Positions 50,248 through 58,534 of a stretch of 64,000 nt of DNA are shown piece by piece. Numbering within the stretch: the first letter of the stretch is position 1; each line of letters begins with the position of its first letter. Under the pieces are notes generated by a model. It had not been told where the DNA came from. It saw nothing but the letters and a program-made list of their open reading frames with translations, and searched no databases. A program made the position numbers and the translations under genes. Source of the DNA: Kuafuiihalomonas sp039024635 (GTDB lineage: Bacteria; Myxococcota; Kuafuiibacteriia; Kuafuiibacteriales; Kuafuiibacteriaceae); NCBI GenBank assembly GCA_039024635.1, contig JBCCQA010000003.1, positions 221,172 to 285,171 of the forward strand, given 5' to 3'.

Positions 50248-51288
50248 CGCCTCAAGCAACGTCTCCATGAGCTCGATGGCTTCGGGCTGGACCACGTGTA
50301 GGTCACCTGGCGCGAAGTGAAGCTCGAAGGCACTCGGGTCGAGTTCCAGGCTGGAGAGCTCGGCCTGAATACCCACCGCGTAGTCGAGAAAGGCTTCGGC
50401 TCGGCCTGACCAGGCAAAGCAGCAGTTGTCTCTTTCGTAGAACATCTGGTGGTGAGGTCGCTCCATGGCAGACAAGAGGTACAGTTCCTGGAAGCTCACC
50501 AGCTCGTAGACCGGGCGCTCGGCCAGTTGCTCGAAGTCCCCCAGGTCCCCGCCCACGCGCAGCTCATGGGGTATGGAGCCGGCAATGGAGAGGGTCGCAT
50601 CGACGCGAGGGTCGAGAGGGCTGTACAAGTCCACCGTCCATCCGCCACCCGAAATCCCGGCCAGGACGATGCGCTCGGTCCGGGACGAAAGGTAGTCGAC
50701 GGCTCGGGCGAGGGGCTGCAAGAAGGGCTGCATCGCGTTCAGACCACGATGTTCCAGGGCCAGGAGGTCCCGGTGAGCCTGGCTCAGCTCCAGCGGCCCA
50801 TCCGGTAGCTCGAGCCGTCGGCTGTCGACGTTGGGACCCTGAAGCACCATGCCCAGCAGCAAGACCGGATAGCCCTGCGCCGCGACGCTGAGCGGGACGA
50901 TCGATTCGCCGCTGAAGCCATGGCCATGGCCGAGGTTGAAGATGAGGCTGCTTCGCTTTGGGTCTCGCCTGGGCACGAAATGATAGGCCCGAGATCTCAG
51001 GCCGAAGCCTGCATCGAAGACGAGCTCGTCGATGCGCACCGACTCGCGGAGAGCCTCGAAGTCGGGGTCCACCACGTCTCGACGGACGAAAAGCGTATCT
51101 CCGGGCGGCAGACCGCCGGGAAAGAGCATGGCCTTCAGATCCGAGCGCTGCACTTCCAATCGAGCCCGCGCGGCATCGAGCTCCGTCCCGAAGAGAGGGG
51201 GGCTCGGATGGTCCAGCTCCGAGCCGCAGCCCAGCGTCGCAAACACGACCACCATGCTCATGGCCCTCCTGAGCTTCATGAAAGCCAT
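50236..51288 (-). CDS. Alpha/beta-hydrolase lipoprotein
   Basis: About 350 aa. Signal with lipobox in VVFATLGCGSE. The mature protein has the alpha/beta-hydrolase nucleophile elbow GISGGG in RIVLAGISGGGWTVDLYS, preceded by FNLGHGHGFSGES (oxyanion-hole region), and a C-terminal His in HFAPGDLHVVQPE. Esterase or peptidase-like activity outside the cytoplasm is likely; substrate unknown. Starts at 51288 (ATG) or 51279 (ATG) are both possible, with weak ribosome-binding sites. The membrane protein gene ends just upstream on the same strand. Confidence 0.8.
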   Translation of the reverse strand: MAFMKLRRAMSMVVVFATLGCGSELDHPSPPLFGTELDAARARLEVQRSDLKAMLFPGGLPPGDTLFVRRDVVDPDFEALRESVRIDELVFDAGFGLRSRAYHFVPRRDPKRSSLIFNLGHGHGFSGESIVPLSVAAQGYPVLLLGMVLQGPNVDSRRLELPDGPLELSQAHRDLLALEHRGLNAMQPFLQPLARAVDYLSSRTERIVLAGISGGGWTVDLYSPLDPRVDATLSIAGSIPHELRVGGDLGDFEQLAERPVYELVSFQELYLLSAMERPHHQMFYERDNCCFAWSGRAEAFLDYAVGIQAELSSLELDPSAFELHFAPGDLHVVQPEAIELMETLLEAPQP

Positions 51289-51311
51289 ACTGAGCACCGA
51301 GCCGATCGGGA

Positions 51312-53057
51312 TCAGTCCGGCTCGATCCTAGTGCGCTGGGCGGGGGGGACCCCGCAGGCCAGGACCCAGGCGACAGCCCCCACGAGGCTGAGGATACTGA
51401 TCGCCACCCCGAGCCAGAAGAAAGGCGGACGGTACACGAAGCGCACCCGGTGGGCCCCCGCTTCGAGAGGAAGGGCCAAGAGCCCCTGATGAGAGACGGT
51501 CGGGCCGGCATCACTCCGCCAGCCTGGTGCCCAGTTCTGATTGACCGCCAGGGTGGCGGAGCGCGTGAGCTCGACGTCCAAGGTGATCGCGTTGGGCGAC
51601 CAGTCGACCCGCCGGACTCGACCTGCGTCCTCGGGGACCGGGTACTCTTCCTGGGGCGCTTCGGTCTGCAGGAGCCTGGAGCGGGGAAGAGGGGACTCTT
51701 CGAAGCAGTCGATGGAGCCTCGATTGACCCGGGGGTAGGCGTACATACGGCGGCGGTCACCGCTCACGTTGTGAAAGTCGGAGGAAGGAACGTCTCTCGG
51801 AGGCGGGGTGCCAAAGGTCTGAATCCACTGCCGGCGATTGAACTCCGCTACGTCCACGAAGTGCGCGATGAGGACGACGCCGGCGAGCCAGGCGCCCAGT
51901 TTAGGGCGGGGCCCGAGAGCGGCCAAGCGCTGCGCGGCCAGCCCGACCAGCGGCGCGGCGAACACGCTGACCAGGGCCGTGAAGCGGGAGGGGACACGGA
52001 GGTTCTCGAAGACGGGCAGCTTCCGAAGCCAGGTCCAGGGTCCGTAGCTCCAATTCCCCATCTGAAAGGCGACGAAGAGAAACAGACAGATGATGACAGG
52101 AACCCAGCTGAACCGGCGCCGGCGAAAGGCCAGTAAGAGTCCGACGCCGACGAGAACCAGTCCCAGCACGCCGTAGTAGTTGCCGTACTCGGGCCAAGCC
52201 CAGCCGTGGTAGCCGAAGCGCCGAGCTTCGTGGCGAACCGCATAGATCTCCCAAAGGTCTGCCCAGGACAGCCAATCGCTGTCATGCACCGTCCGCGGGT
52301 GTTCGGAGATGAAGGCGACCAAGGGCAAGAGCCGGATGCTGACCAGCCCGAGCGAAACGACGGCCATGCCCAGACCGAGACCGACGGCGGACGGGAGCTG
52401 ACGACGAGAAAGGCCCAGAATCAGCCCGTACACGCCGAGCGCTACGCAGGTGTAGGGGTACTGGTAAGCGCCCCAGTGAAAGAAGATCCAGGCTAGGAAA
52501 GCGCCCCCCACCACCACCATTCGGCGGTCGCCCTCCAAACCGGCGTGAAAGGCCCAGAGAACCCACGGGACCAAGGCAAAGCCAACCCAACCCACATGAC
52601 CTCCCCCGAGGTGCTGGGCGATGGTGCCCGAGAGGGCCATCGAGGTGCCAGCGGCCCAGGCCCCCGCCTCGCTCAGACCCAGGCGCAGCGCCCATAGCCG
52701 AGCGCCGGCCAAAGCTAGGAAGGGGGTCACGGTCAGCATGAGCCGGATTCCGATCGGCGTGCCAAACACGAAGACGAAAATCTGCAGGGGGCTCAGGGTG
52801 TAGGTCTGAGGGTTCGACAGATGAACTGCTCCCCCGCAGTAGTACGGATTCCAAAGAGGCATCTGACCAAACTCGACGAGGGTCTTGCGATCGACCTCGG
52901 CAAGAAAGAAGAAGTAGCCCCAGTCGAAGGTGCCGCCCCAGCTGTGGAAGTCTCGCCAAAGAGGCGCGACGAAGTAAACGAGCACCCCGAGGCACAGCCC
53001 GCGAACCAGGCTGAGACCAGGACGAGCCTGGACGGAGGCCAAGATACTCATCGCCAT
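51312..53057 (-). CDS. YfhO-family polytopic membrane protein
   Basis: About 581 aa with a dozen predicted membrane segments, for example VRGLCLGVLVYFVAPLW, FVFVFGTPIGIRLML and LGLVLVGVGLLLAF. The N-terminus holds WGYFFFLAEVDRKTLVEFGQ and MPLWNPYYCGGAVHLSNPQT, the acidic-then-PLWNPY pattern of YfhO/glycosyltransferase-like membrane proteins. A periplasmic C-terminal segment, VNQNWAPGWRSDAG and LPLEAGAHRVRFVYRPP, is a typical YfhO end. Likely modifies a cell-envelope glycan or lipid. ATG 53057 chosen; earlier non-ATG starts are possible. Confidence 0.82.
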   Translation of the reverse strand: MAMSILASVQARPGLSLVRGLCLGVLVYFVAPLWRDFHSWGGTFDWGYFFFLAEVDRKTLVEFGQMPLWNPYYCGGAVHLSNPQTYTLSPLQIFVFVFGTPIGIRLMLTVTPFLALAGARLWALRLGLSEAGAWAAGTSMALSGTIAQHLGGGHVGWVGFALVPWVLWAFHAGLEGDRRMVVVGGAFLAWIFFHWGAYQYPYTCVALGVYGLILGLSRRQLPSAVGLGLGMAVVSLGLVSIRLLPLVAFISEHPRTVHDSDWLSWADLWEIYAVRHEARRFGYHGWAWPEYGNYYGVLGLVLVGVGLLLAFRRRRFSWVPVIICLFLFVAFQMGNWSYGPWTWLRKLPVFENLRVPSRFTALVSVFAAPLVGLAAQRLAALGPRPKLGAWLAGVVLIAHFVDVAEFNRRQWIQTFGTPPPRDVPSSDFHNVSGDRRRMYAYPRVNRGSIDCFEESPLPRSRLLQTEAPQEEYPVPEDAGRVRRVDWSPNAITLDVELTRSATLAVNQNWAPGWRSDAGPTVSHQGLLALPLEAGAHRVRFVYRPPFFWLGVAISILSLVGAVAWVLACGVPPAQRTRIEPD

Positions 53058-53271
53058 CGACTTCACCGGAGCCCTACCCCCAAAGCCGGGAACGCGGCTC
53101 AAAGGGGATGCTGAAAGACGGATCGATCCGTCTGGCTGGCGGTCTTTTGCGAAACACCGAAGACGGCTCTGCTCTCATCGATGGCTGATGCCCCAATCAG
53201 CGCCTCTTCGCAGAAGTACGCCACGAAAAGCCTGCCTACCCAGCCCAGTAAACCCGTTCTTCAGCGCACCC

Positions 53272-54189
53272 CTAGTTCTCGAAGACCTTCATCACCTGAT
53301 CCAGCAGATCCAGCGCCTCCGCCTTGGGTCGCTGGAAAGCGTTCCGCCCCATGATGGAGCCGAAGGCCCCACCCCGGGCCATGGACTTCACGTCCTCGAT
53401 GAGGCCGGCCGTGTCGCGGGCCGCGCCACCAGAAAAGATGACGATCCTTCGTCCTTCGAAGCAGGAGCGGACGACAAGGCGGGTGCGGGCTTCCAGGGTC
53501 GAGACGTCGAGCTGGTGCTTCTCGTAGACCTTTCGTGCCTCGTCCTGCTCGATGTGCTCGGTGGGCGGCTTGACCTTCACGATGTGGGCGCCGAGCTGAC
53601 ACGCGATCTGGGCCGAGTAGGCCACGACGTCAATAGCCGTCTCCCCCTTTTTTGAAAGACCGGGACCACGCGGGTAGGACCAGATGACGGTTGGCAACCC
53701 GACTTGACGAGCCTCCTGGGAGATCTCTCGGATCTGCTCATACATTTCATTGCGCATCCCGGAACCGGGGTAGATCGTGAAACCGATCGCGGCACATCCG
53801 AGCTCCAGCGCATCCTCGACCGAAGCGGTGACGGCGGGGCATGGGTTCTCGTCCTTGAACAAGGAGTCGGAGTTGTTCAGCTTGAGGATGGTTGGAATCT
53901 GGCCCGCAAACTCGAGGGCCCCTGCTTTCAAAAAGCCCAGTGGTGCGGCGTACGCACTGCAGCCCGACTCGATGGCGAGCCGGAAATGATAGCGCGGGTC
54001 GTAGCCTTCAGGATTCGGCGCAAAGGACCGATCGGCCCCGTGCTCGAAGCCTTGGTCAACGGGCAGGATTACCATCTTGCCAGTTCCGGCCAGACGTCCG
54101 GTGTTCAGCATCCGGGCGAGGTTGTTGAGCACGCCGGGGCTCTCCGAGGCGTACCAGCTCAGGATCTCTTTCACGCGATCGGTGGTCAT
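53272..54189 (-). CDS. fbaB: Class I fructose-bisphosphate aldolase (DhnA/FbaB type)
   Basis: 305 aa. The archaeal/bacterial class I aldolase layout is clear: MVILPVDQGFEHGADRSF, GFTIYPGSGMRNEMYEQIRE, VIWSYPRGPGLSKKGETAID, the Schiff-base Lys segment AHIVKVKPPTEHI and the phosphate-binding RIVIFSGGAARDTAG. It interconverts fructose-1,6-bisphosphate and triose phosphates in glycolysis or gluconeogenesis. Monocistronic in this window, divergent from the photolyase gene 82 bases away. Confidence 0.94.
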   Translation of the reverse strand: MTTDRVKEILSWYASESPGVLNNLARMLNTGRLAGTGKMVILPVDQGFEHGADRSFAPNPEGYDPRYHFRLAIESGCSAYAAPLGFLKAGALEFAGQIPTILKLNNSDSLFKDENPCPAVTASVEDALELGCAAIGFTIYPGSGMRNEMYEQIREISQEARQVGLPTVIWSYPRGPGLSKKGETAIDVVAYSAQIACQLGAHIVKVKPPTEHIEQDEARKVYEKHQLDVSTLEARTRLVVRSCFEGRRIVIFSGGAARDTAGLIEDVKSMARGGAFGSIMGRNAFQRPKAEALDLLDQVMKVFEN

Positions 54190-54271
54190 GCTCCTGGGCT
54201 AGCACGGGGACCCGAGGTGCACGAGGTGGGTTTTGCTTGGGTTCGATGGGTCCGCCTGGCTGTTTGGGTCC

Positions 54272-55798
54272 GTGGCCGACACCCAAGTCGTCTGGTTCAA
54301 GCGAGACCTGCGGATCGCCGACCATGCGCCACTGCTTCGGGCTTCCCGGGCGGGTCCGGTGCTGGGCCTCTACGTCCTGGAGCCCTCCTGGCTGAGCGCC
54401 CCGACCACCGACTCCAGCCACGTTCAGTTCGTCCTGGACAGCCTCCTCGAGCTTCGTGAGGCCCTGGAGGCGACGGGGGCGCGACTCCTCGTCCAGCAAG
54501 GGGAAGTGACCGGGGTCCTAGACAGACTCTTCGAGACCCACCCCTTCGCCGGGCTGTGGAGCCATGAAGAGACGGGGGACGACCGAAGCTACCAGCGTGA
54601 TAAGGCCGTGGCTCGCTGGGCCCGAAGCCGGGAAGTCCACTGGACCGAGGTTCCTCAGTTCGGGGTCCTGCGAGGGTCGGGCCCCAAACGCCGGCAATGG
54701 GCGAGCCAGTGGACGGCACGCATGTCGAAGCCGGTTTATCCTGCCCCCGACCAGCTCAGATCTCCTGAGGGCGCGCCCGAATCCGAGACGCTCCCCAGCC
54801 TGGCGGGCCTAGGCCTTCCGCCCTCCCGCAAGACTGAATCGGTCTCGTCGGGCCGGGCAGCCGGGCTCGCAACCCTGCGGAGCTTCATCCGTGAGCGGGC
54901 AGAGGGCTATCGCAGCGGCATCTCGAGCCCCGTGTCGGCCTGGACGGCCAGCAGCCGACTCAGTCCCTACATCGCCTACGGCAACCTCTCACTGAAGGAG
55001 ATATTTCAGAGCGCACAACTTCGCCTGCACGGCCTGCGTGGACGGAGGAGCGCGTCCGTCCAGCACACCCGAGAGGGCTTGGAGGCCTTCGAGAGCCGAC
55101 TGCGCTGGCACTGCCACTTCATCCAGAAGCTGGAAGACGAACCTGCGCTCGAGTTCAGGAACCTCAACCCGGCCTTCGACGGTTTGCGCGAAGAGGATCC
55201 CGATCGCTGGACGGTCGAGGACCAAGCGGGCTTCGAGGCATGGAAGGAAGGCCGAACCGGCTTTCCGATGGTCGACGCCGTGATGCGAGCACTCCAGGCC
55301 GGAGGCTGGGTCAACTTCCGGATGCGGGCCATGCTCGTCAGCTTCGCCACCCACCAGCTGTGGCTGCATTGGCGCGAACCCGCTCTGTTTCTAGCCCGGC
55401 ACTTCTTGGATTACGAGCCCGGTATCCACTTCAGCCAGTTCCAGATGCAGGCCGGCACGACCGGCATCGCGGCCAACCGGGTCTACAGCCCGGCCAAGCA
55501 GGTGCGGGACCAAGACCCGACAGGCGTCTTCATCCGCCGCTGGATCCCGGAGCTGGAGGCCGTTCCCGACGCCCACCTGCCCGAACCCCACCGCATGACG
55601 CGAGAGGCCCAGAGCAAGTTTGGTTGCCGAATCGGAAAAGACTATCCGGTGCCCATCGTCGCGCCGGGGAGGGCCATGGCCCAGGCCCGGGCCAAGCTGG
55701 AAGAAGCCAAGAAGCGAGCCGAAGCGTCGGGCCGGAACCACGAAGTCCTACGGCGACACGGTAGCCGGCGGAGATTACCCTTCGCTTCGCGTCGCTAG
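54272..55798 (+). CDS. Deoxyribodipyrimidine photolyase / cryptochrome
   Basis: About 508 aa. The N-terminal alpha/beta domain begins TQVVWFKRDLRIADHAPLLR. The FAD-binding helical domain contains YRSGISSPVSAWTASSRLSP, YIAYGNLSLKEIFQSAQLRL, RTGFPMVDAVMRALQAGGWV, NFRMRAMLVSFATHQLWLHW, DYEPGIHFSQFQMQAGTTGI and NRVYSPAKQVRDQDPTGVFI. These match photolyase/cryptochrome; the last segments differ from class I CPD photolyase (which has GDxANNxGWQW), so a less common subfamily is likely. GTG 54272 starts directly at ADTQVVWF. Whether it repairs DNA or signals cannot be told. Confidence 0.88.
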   Translation: MADTQVVWFKRDLRIADHAPLLRASRAGPVLGLYVLEPSWLSAPTTDSSHVQFVLDSLLELREALEATGARLLVQQGEVTGVLDRLFETHPFAGLWSHEETGDDRSYQRDKAVARWARSREVHWTEVPQFGVLRGSGPKRRQWASQWTARMSKPVYPAPDQLRSPEGAPESETLPSLAGLGLPPSRKTESVSSGRAAGLATLRSFIRERAEGYRSGISSPVSAWTASSRLSPYIAYGNLSLKEIFQSAQLRLHGLRGRRSASVQHTREGLEAFESRLRWHCHFIQKLEDEPALEFRNLNPAFDGLREEDPDRWTVEDQAGFEAWKEGRTGFPMVDAVMRALQAGGWVNFRMRAMLVSFATHQLWLHWREPALFLARHFLDYEPGIHFSQFQMQAGTTGIAANRVYSPAKQVRDQDPTGVFIRRWIPELEAVPDAHLPEPHRMTREAQSKFGCRIGKDYPVPIVAPGRAMAQARAKLEEAKKRAEASGRNHEVLRRHGSRRRLPFASRR

Positions 55799-55818
55799 GC
55801 GTCGTACCCAAGCCCCCA

Positions 55819-55850
55819 AGCTCAGCTGCCTCCAGGGATGAAGCTGAGCT
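55819..55850. repeat. 8-bp inverted repeat across the penicillin-acylase stop codon
   Basis: AGCTCAGC and GCTGAGCT (55819-55826 and 55843-55850) with a 16-base spacer include the stop codon of the acylase gene and face the end of the photolyase gene. It could act as a terminator, but the arms lie partly in coding sequence. Confidence 0.3.
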
Positions 55851-58476
55851 GCTCGACCGAGGCAGCCTGGAACTCTTCGGCTGGGAGCCGAATCGGGAAG
55901 GACTCGTTCCGGACCCACGCCTGCAGGTTGGCCGGACTGCGAACCTGAGCCTGGGTCAAGAAGGGCTGACTTCCCGGGAGCTCGATGGTGCAGCGAACGG
56001 GGGTCTCACCCCGACAGACCAGCCGCATCGACGGACCTGAACCGTGCTGATAGCTGTCGGGGAAGCGGTTGCCGCCGAAGTCGTAGAACGAACCACTGGG
56101 GTTGGCGACGTCGACGGTGTACCAGCCGCCGTCGTTGGCGTAAGGCCCAGCCTCGAAGCCGCGTCCATCGTCGGAGTCGGGCTCCACGGTGTGGATCGTG
56201 CCCCAGGTCCAGGGGACGCCGGCGCCGAAGCGACGGGTCAGGAAACCAGCCGCATCGTCGATGGCCAGGGCCAAGACCTCGGTCTTGGTCTCGGCCTCCT
56301 GGGTGGAAATGTCGTCGAAGTAGTCCTCTCCGTTCACGAGGAGCTGAGGTGCAGTGAGCAGACGAACCAAGGCTGCGGCTTGGGGCGTGTTGGTCACGCC
56401 GGCCGCCAGCTGCTCGTCAGAGAAGATATAGAAGTTCAGTCGGGGGATCAGAGCGTGGAAGGCGGCGCAGCCCTCAGCAGCGGCCACGTCGGTCGCCGCT
56501 GAGGCCGGCGCCGACTCGGGGTCGATGCCGGACAGGCCGGTCGGACATGTGAAGTCCCATGCCTGAAGCACGCTCAGCATCCGTTCACCCGCTGCTCCCA
56601 CATTGTCGGCCGAGACCTCGGCCAGAATGGCCGGGACCAGATCGCTGCCGAAGTTGCTTCGGACGTCGGCCTGGATCGAAGCCATGGCTTCGGCGTCCAG
56701 GTTGGGCGCCGCCGTGTCGAGGAGATCATCGATGCGTTGAGCCCGGTAGCCGGTGGCCAGGAAGTTCTGCCAGTAGGTGGGCCCGCCTCCGGGGAGCACG
56801 CCGTCATTCGTCGGGTCGCCGTCCAAGAGATGACCGGTCATGTCGTTGTTGGCCGTTTCAAACCAGCCGTCGTCGGGGTTGAAGAGCTGAGGGAGGTTCT
56901 CGAGGGGAATGAAGCCCTCCCATTCACGGGAGCCGTCCCCAGGGAGCGGGGCCCAGGGAGCGCTTCCGCCAGCGGCCGAAGCCCAGGTTCGGCGGGGCAC
57001 GCGGTTGTAAGGGAACCAGCCGATGTTCCCCTGGTTGTCGATGACGGTGAAGTTCTGGCCCACCGTCGTCACCCTGCTGATGGCGGTGCGGGCTTCCTCG
57101 ATGGTGCTCGCGGTCCAGATCTCGGTCAGGAAGTCGGCGTCGGTGTCGGCATCTTGGCCGGTCCAACGGATGGTCACGGCTTGGCCCGCGTTCAAATCGA
57201 GGTCCACGACAGGGCCGTGGTGGGGGACGTAGAAGAGGGTCTCGGTCCGCAGGTTCCCATCGGGCCCGGTAAGCTCGACCGTCACCTGCTCGAAAGGCAC
57301 CGCTTCGCCGTTGAAGACCACGCCCGTCCTGTCCGGGGTCAAGGTCTCGAGGTAGACGTCTGCCTGGTCGAAGAAGGAGTTGGTGGCCCCCCAGGCCACG
57401 TCGCGGTTCTGGCCCAGGACCACGCCCGGAAGACCGGCGAAAGAGGCACCCGCGATCTCGACGCCGTCCGCGGAGGCCAGGTGAACCACGTACCAGGTCG
57501 AGGGATTGCTCATGCCCAGGTGGGGATCATTGGCCAGCAGCGAGGTCCCACCGCCCGCCGCCGAAGGCTGGACGGCCCAGGAGTTCGAACCCACGCCCTG
57601 CACATCGTGCTGCTTGGCGGGGAGCTTGGCTGCGCCCGCACCGAGAGAAGCGGCCCAAGGTCCGAGGAAGCGACGGTGGCTCAGGGCCACCGCCTCGGCG
57701 CGCTCGGGATCCAAGGTCCTCGTCATCCCTGGGTTTCGGATGATCGTGGTCGTGGTCGCGGGGGCCAAGCTGAAGAGGTCGGCCAAGGTCGCCGGATCAT
57801 AGCGCAAGGCCGCCGTGCCGTAGGCGAGGTCTCGGCCCGACGAGTTGGTGAGCCCCTCGATGAGAAGAAGAATGACGCTGAGCGAATCCTCGGCCGTCCA
57901 AGGCTCGAGCTGATCGGCGAAGCTTCGCCACTCGAAGCTCAACTCGCCCTCACCTGCTTCGAAGTCTTCGATCCAGGCGTTCACGCCGTCGGCGTAGGCC
58001 TGGAAGTAATCGCGGGTCTGCTGAGAGGAGCTGGCCAAGAGCTGGCTGGCGATCGTCTGACTTCCGTCCGTGGTCCGGAAAAAGGCTCGGGACTGGAGAT
58101 CCTGGCCGAAAGAGAGACTGCCAAAGCCGATGGAGGCAAAGAGCTCGGTGAGCCGACCGCTCGTTACACGACGGCGAAAGTCCATCTGACCGAAGCGTTG
58201 GGAGGCCTGGACGTAGCCTTGGGCGGCCAGACAGTCCGTGAAGACCTGACACTGAATGTGGGGCACGCCCTCGGCGTCGATGTCGACCTGAACGGGGGCC
58301 GTGGTGCCCGGGAGCTCGATGCCCGTGAGCGGCGGCTGGCCCATGTCCATCATCGGGCCCATGTCGACGGAGCCGTTTCCGCCCCCCATGTCGGCGGAGC
58401 CCGTAGAGGGCTCTGGATCTTCTTCGCTGCAGGCAAGGATCGAACAGAGGGCCGCAAAGCAGGCTGCTCTTCGCAT
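55822..58476 (-). CDS. Penicillin-acylase-family Ntn hydrolase lipoprotein
   Basis: 884 aa. Signal RAACFAALCSILAC, lipidated at Cys16, followed by a DMG-rich tract (ADMGGGNGSVDMGPMMDMG). The acylase body is in order: HIQCQVFTDCLAAQGYVQAS near the N-terminus, the autoproteolytic nucleophile Ser297 in GVGSNSWAV, DPHLGMSNPSTWYVVHL, then GQNRDVAWGATNSFFDQADV and FTVIDNQGNIGWFPYNRVPR. Acts as an amidase or acyl-homoserine-lactone acylase outside the cytoplasm in related proteins; substrate unknown. The chain is expected to be cleaved before Ser297. RNase R starts upstream on the same strand, 58 bases from this start. Confidence 0.92.
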   Translation of the reverse strand: MRRAACFAALCSILACSEEDPEPSTGSADMGGGNGSVDMGPMMDMGQPPLTGIELPGTTAPVQVDIDAEGVPHIQCQVFTDCLAAQGYVQASQRFGQMDFRRRVTSGRLTELFASIGFGSLSFGQDLQSRAFFRTTDGSQTIASQLLASSSQQTRDYFQAYADGVNAWIEDFEAGEGELSFEWRSFADQLEPWTAEDSLSVILLLIEGLTNSSGRDLAYGTAALRYDPATLADLFSLAPATTTTIIRNPGMTRTLDPERAEAVALSHRRFLGPWAASLGAGAAKLPAKQHDVQGVGSNSWAVQPSAAGGGTSLLANDPHLGMSNPSTWYVVHLASADGVEIAGASFAGLPGVVLGQNRDVAWGATNSFFDQADVYLETLTPDRTGVVFNGEAVPFEQVTVELTGPDGNLRTETLFYVPHHGPVVDLDLNAGQAVTIRWTGQDADTDADFLTEIWTASTIEEARTAISRVTTVGQNFTVIDNQGNIGWFPYNRVPRRTWASAAGGSAPWAPLPGDGSREWEGFIPLENLPQLFNPDDGWFETANNDMTGHLLDGDPTNDGVLPGGGPTYWQNFLATGYRAQRIDDLLDTAAPNLDAEAMASIQADVRSNFGSDLVPAILAEVSADNVGAAGERMLSVLQAWDFTCPTGLSGIDPESAPASAATDVAAAEGCAAFHALIPRLNFYIFSDEQLAAGVTNTPQAAALVRLLTAPQLLVNGEDYFDDISTQEAETKTEVLALAIDDAAGFLTRRFGAGVPWTWGTIHTVEPDSDDGRGFEAGPYANDGGWYTVDVANPSGSFYDFGGNRFPDSYQHGSGPSMRLVCRGETPVRCTIELPGSQPFLTQAQVRSPANLQAWVRNESFPIRLPAEEFQAASVEQLSFIPGGS

Positions 58477-58534
58477 TACACCTGCCTACACGAAAGTCAC
58501 CGAGGCTGTAAGCAAATCAAGCTGCTGCGCCGCG

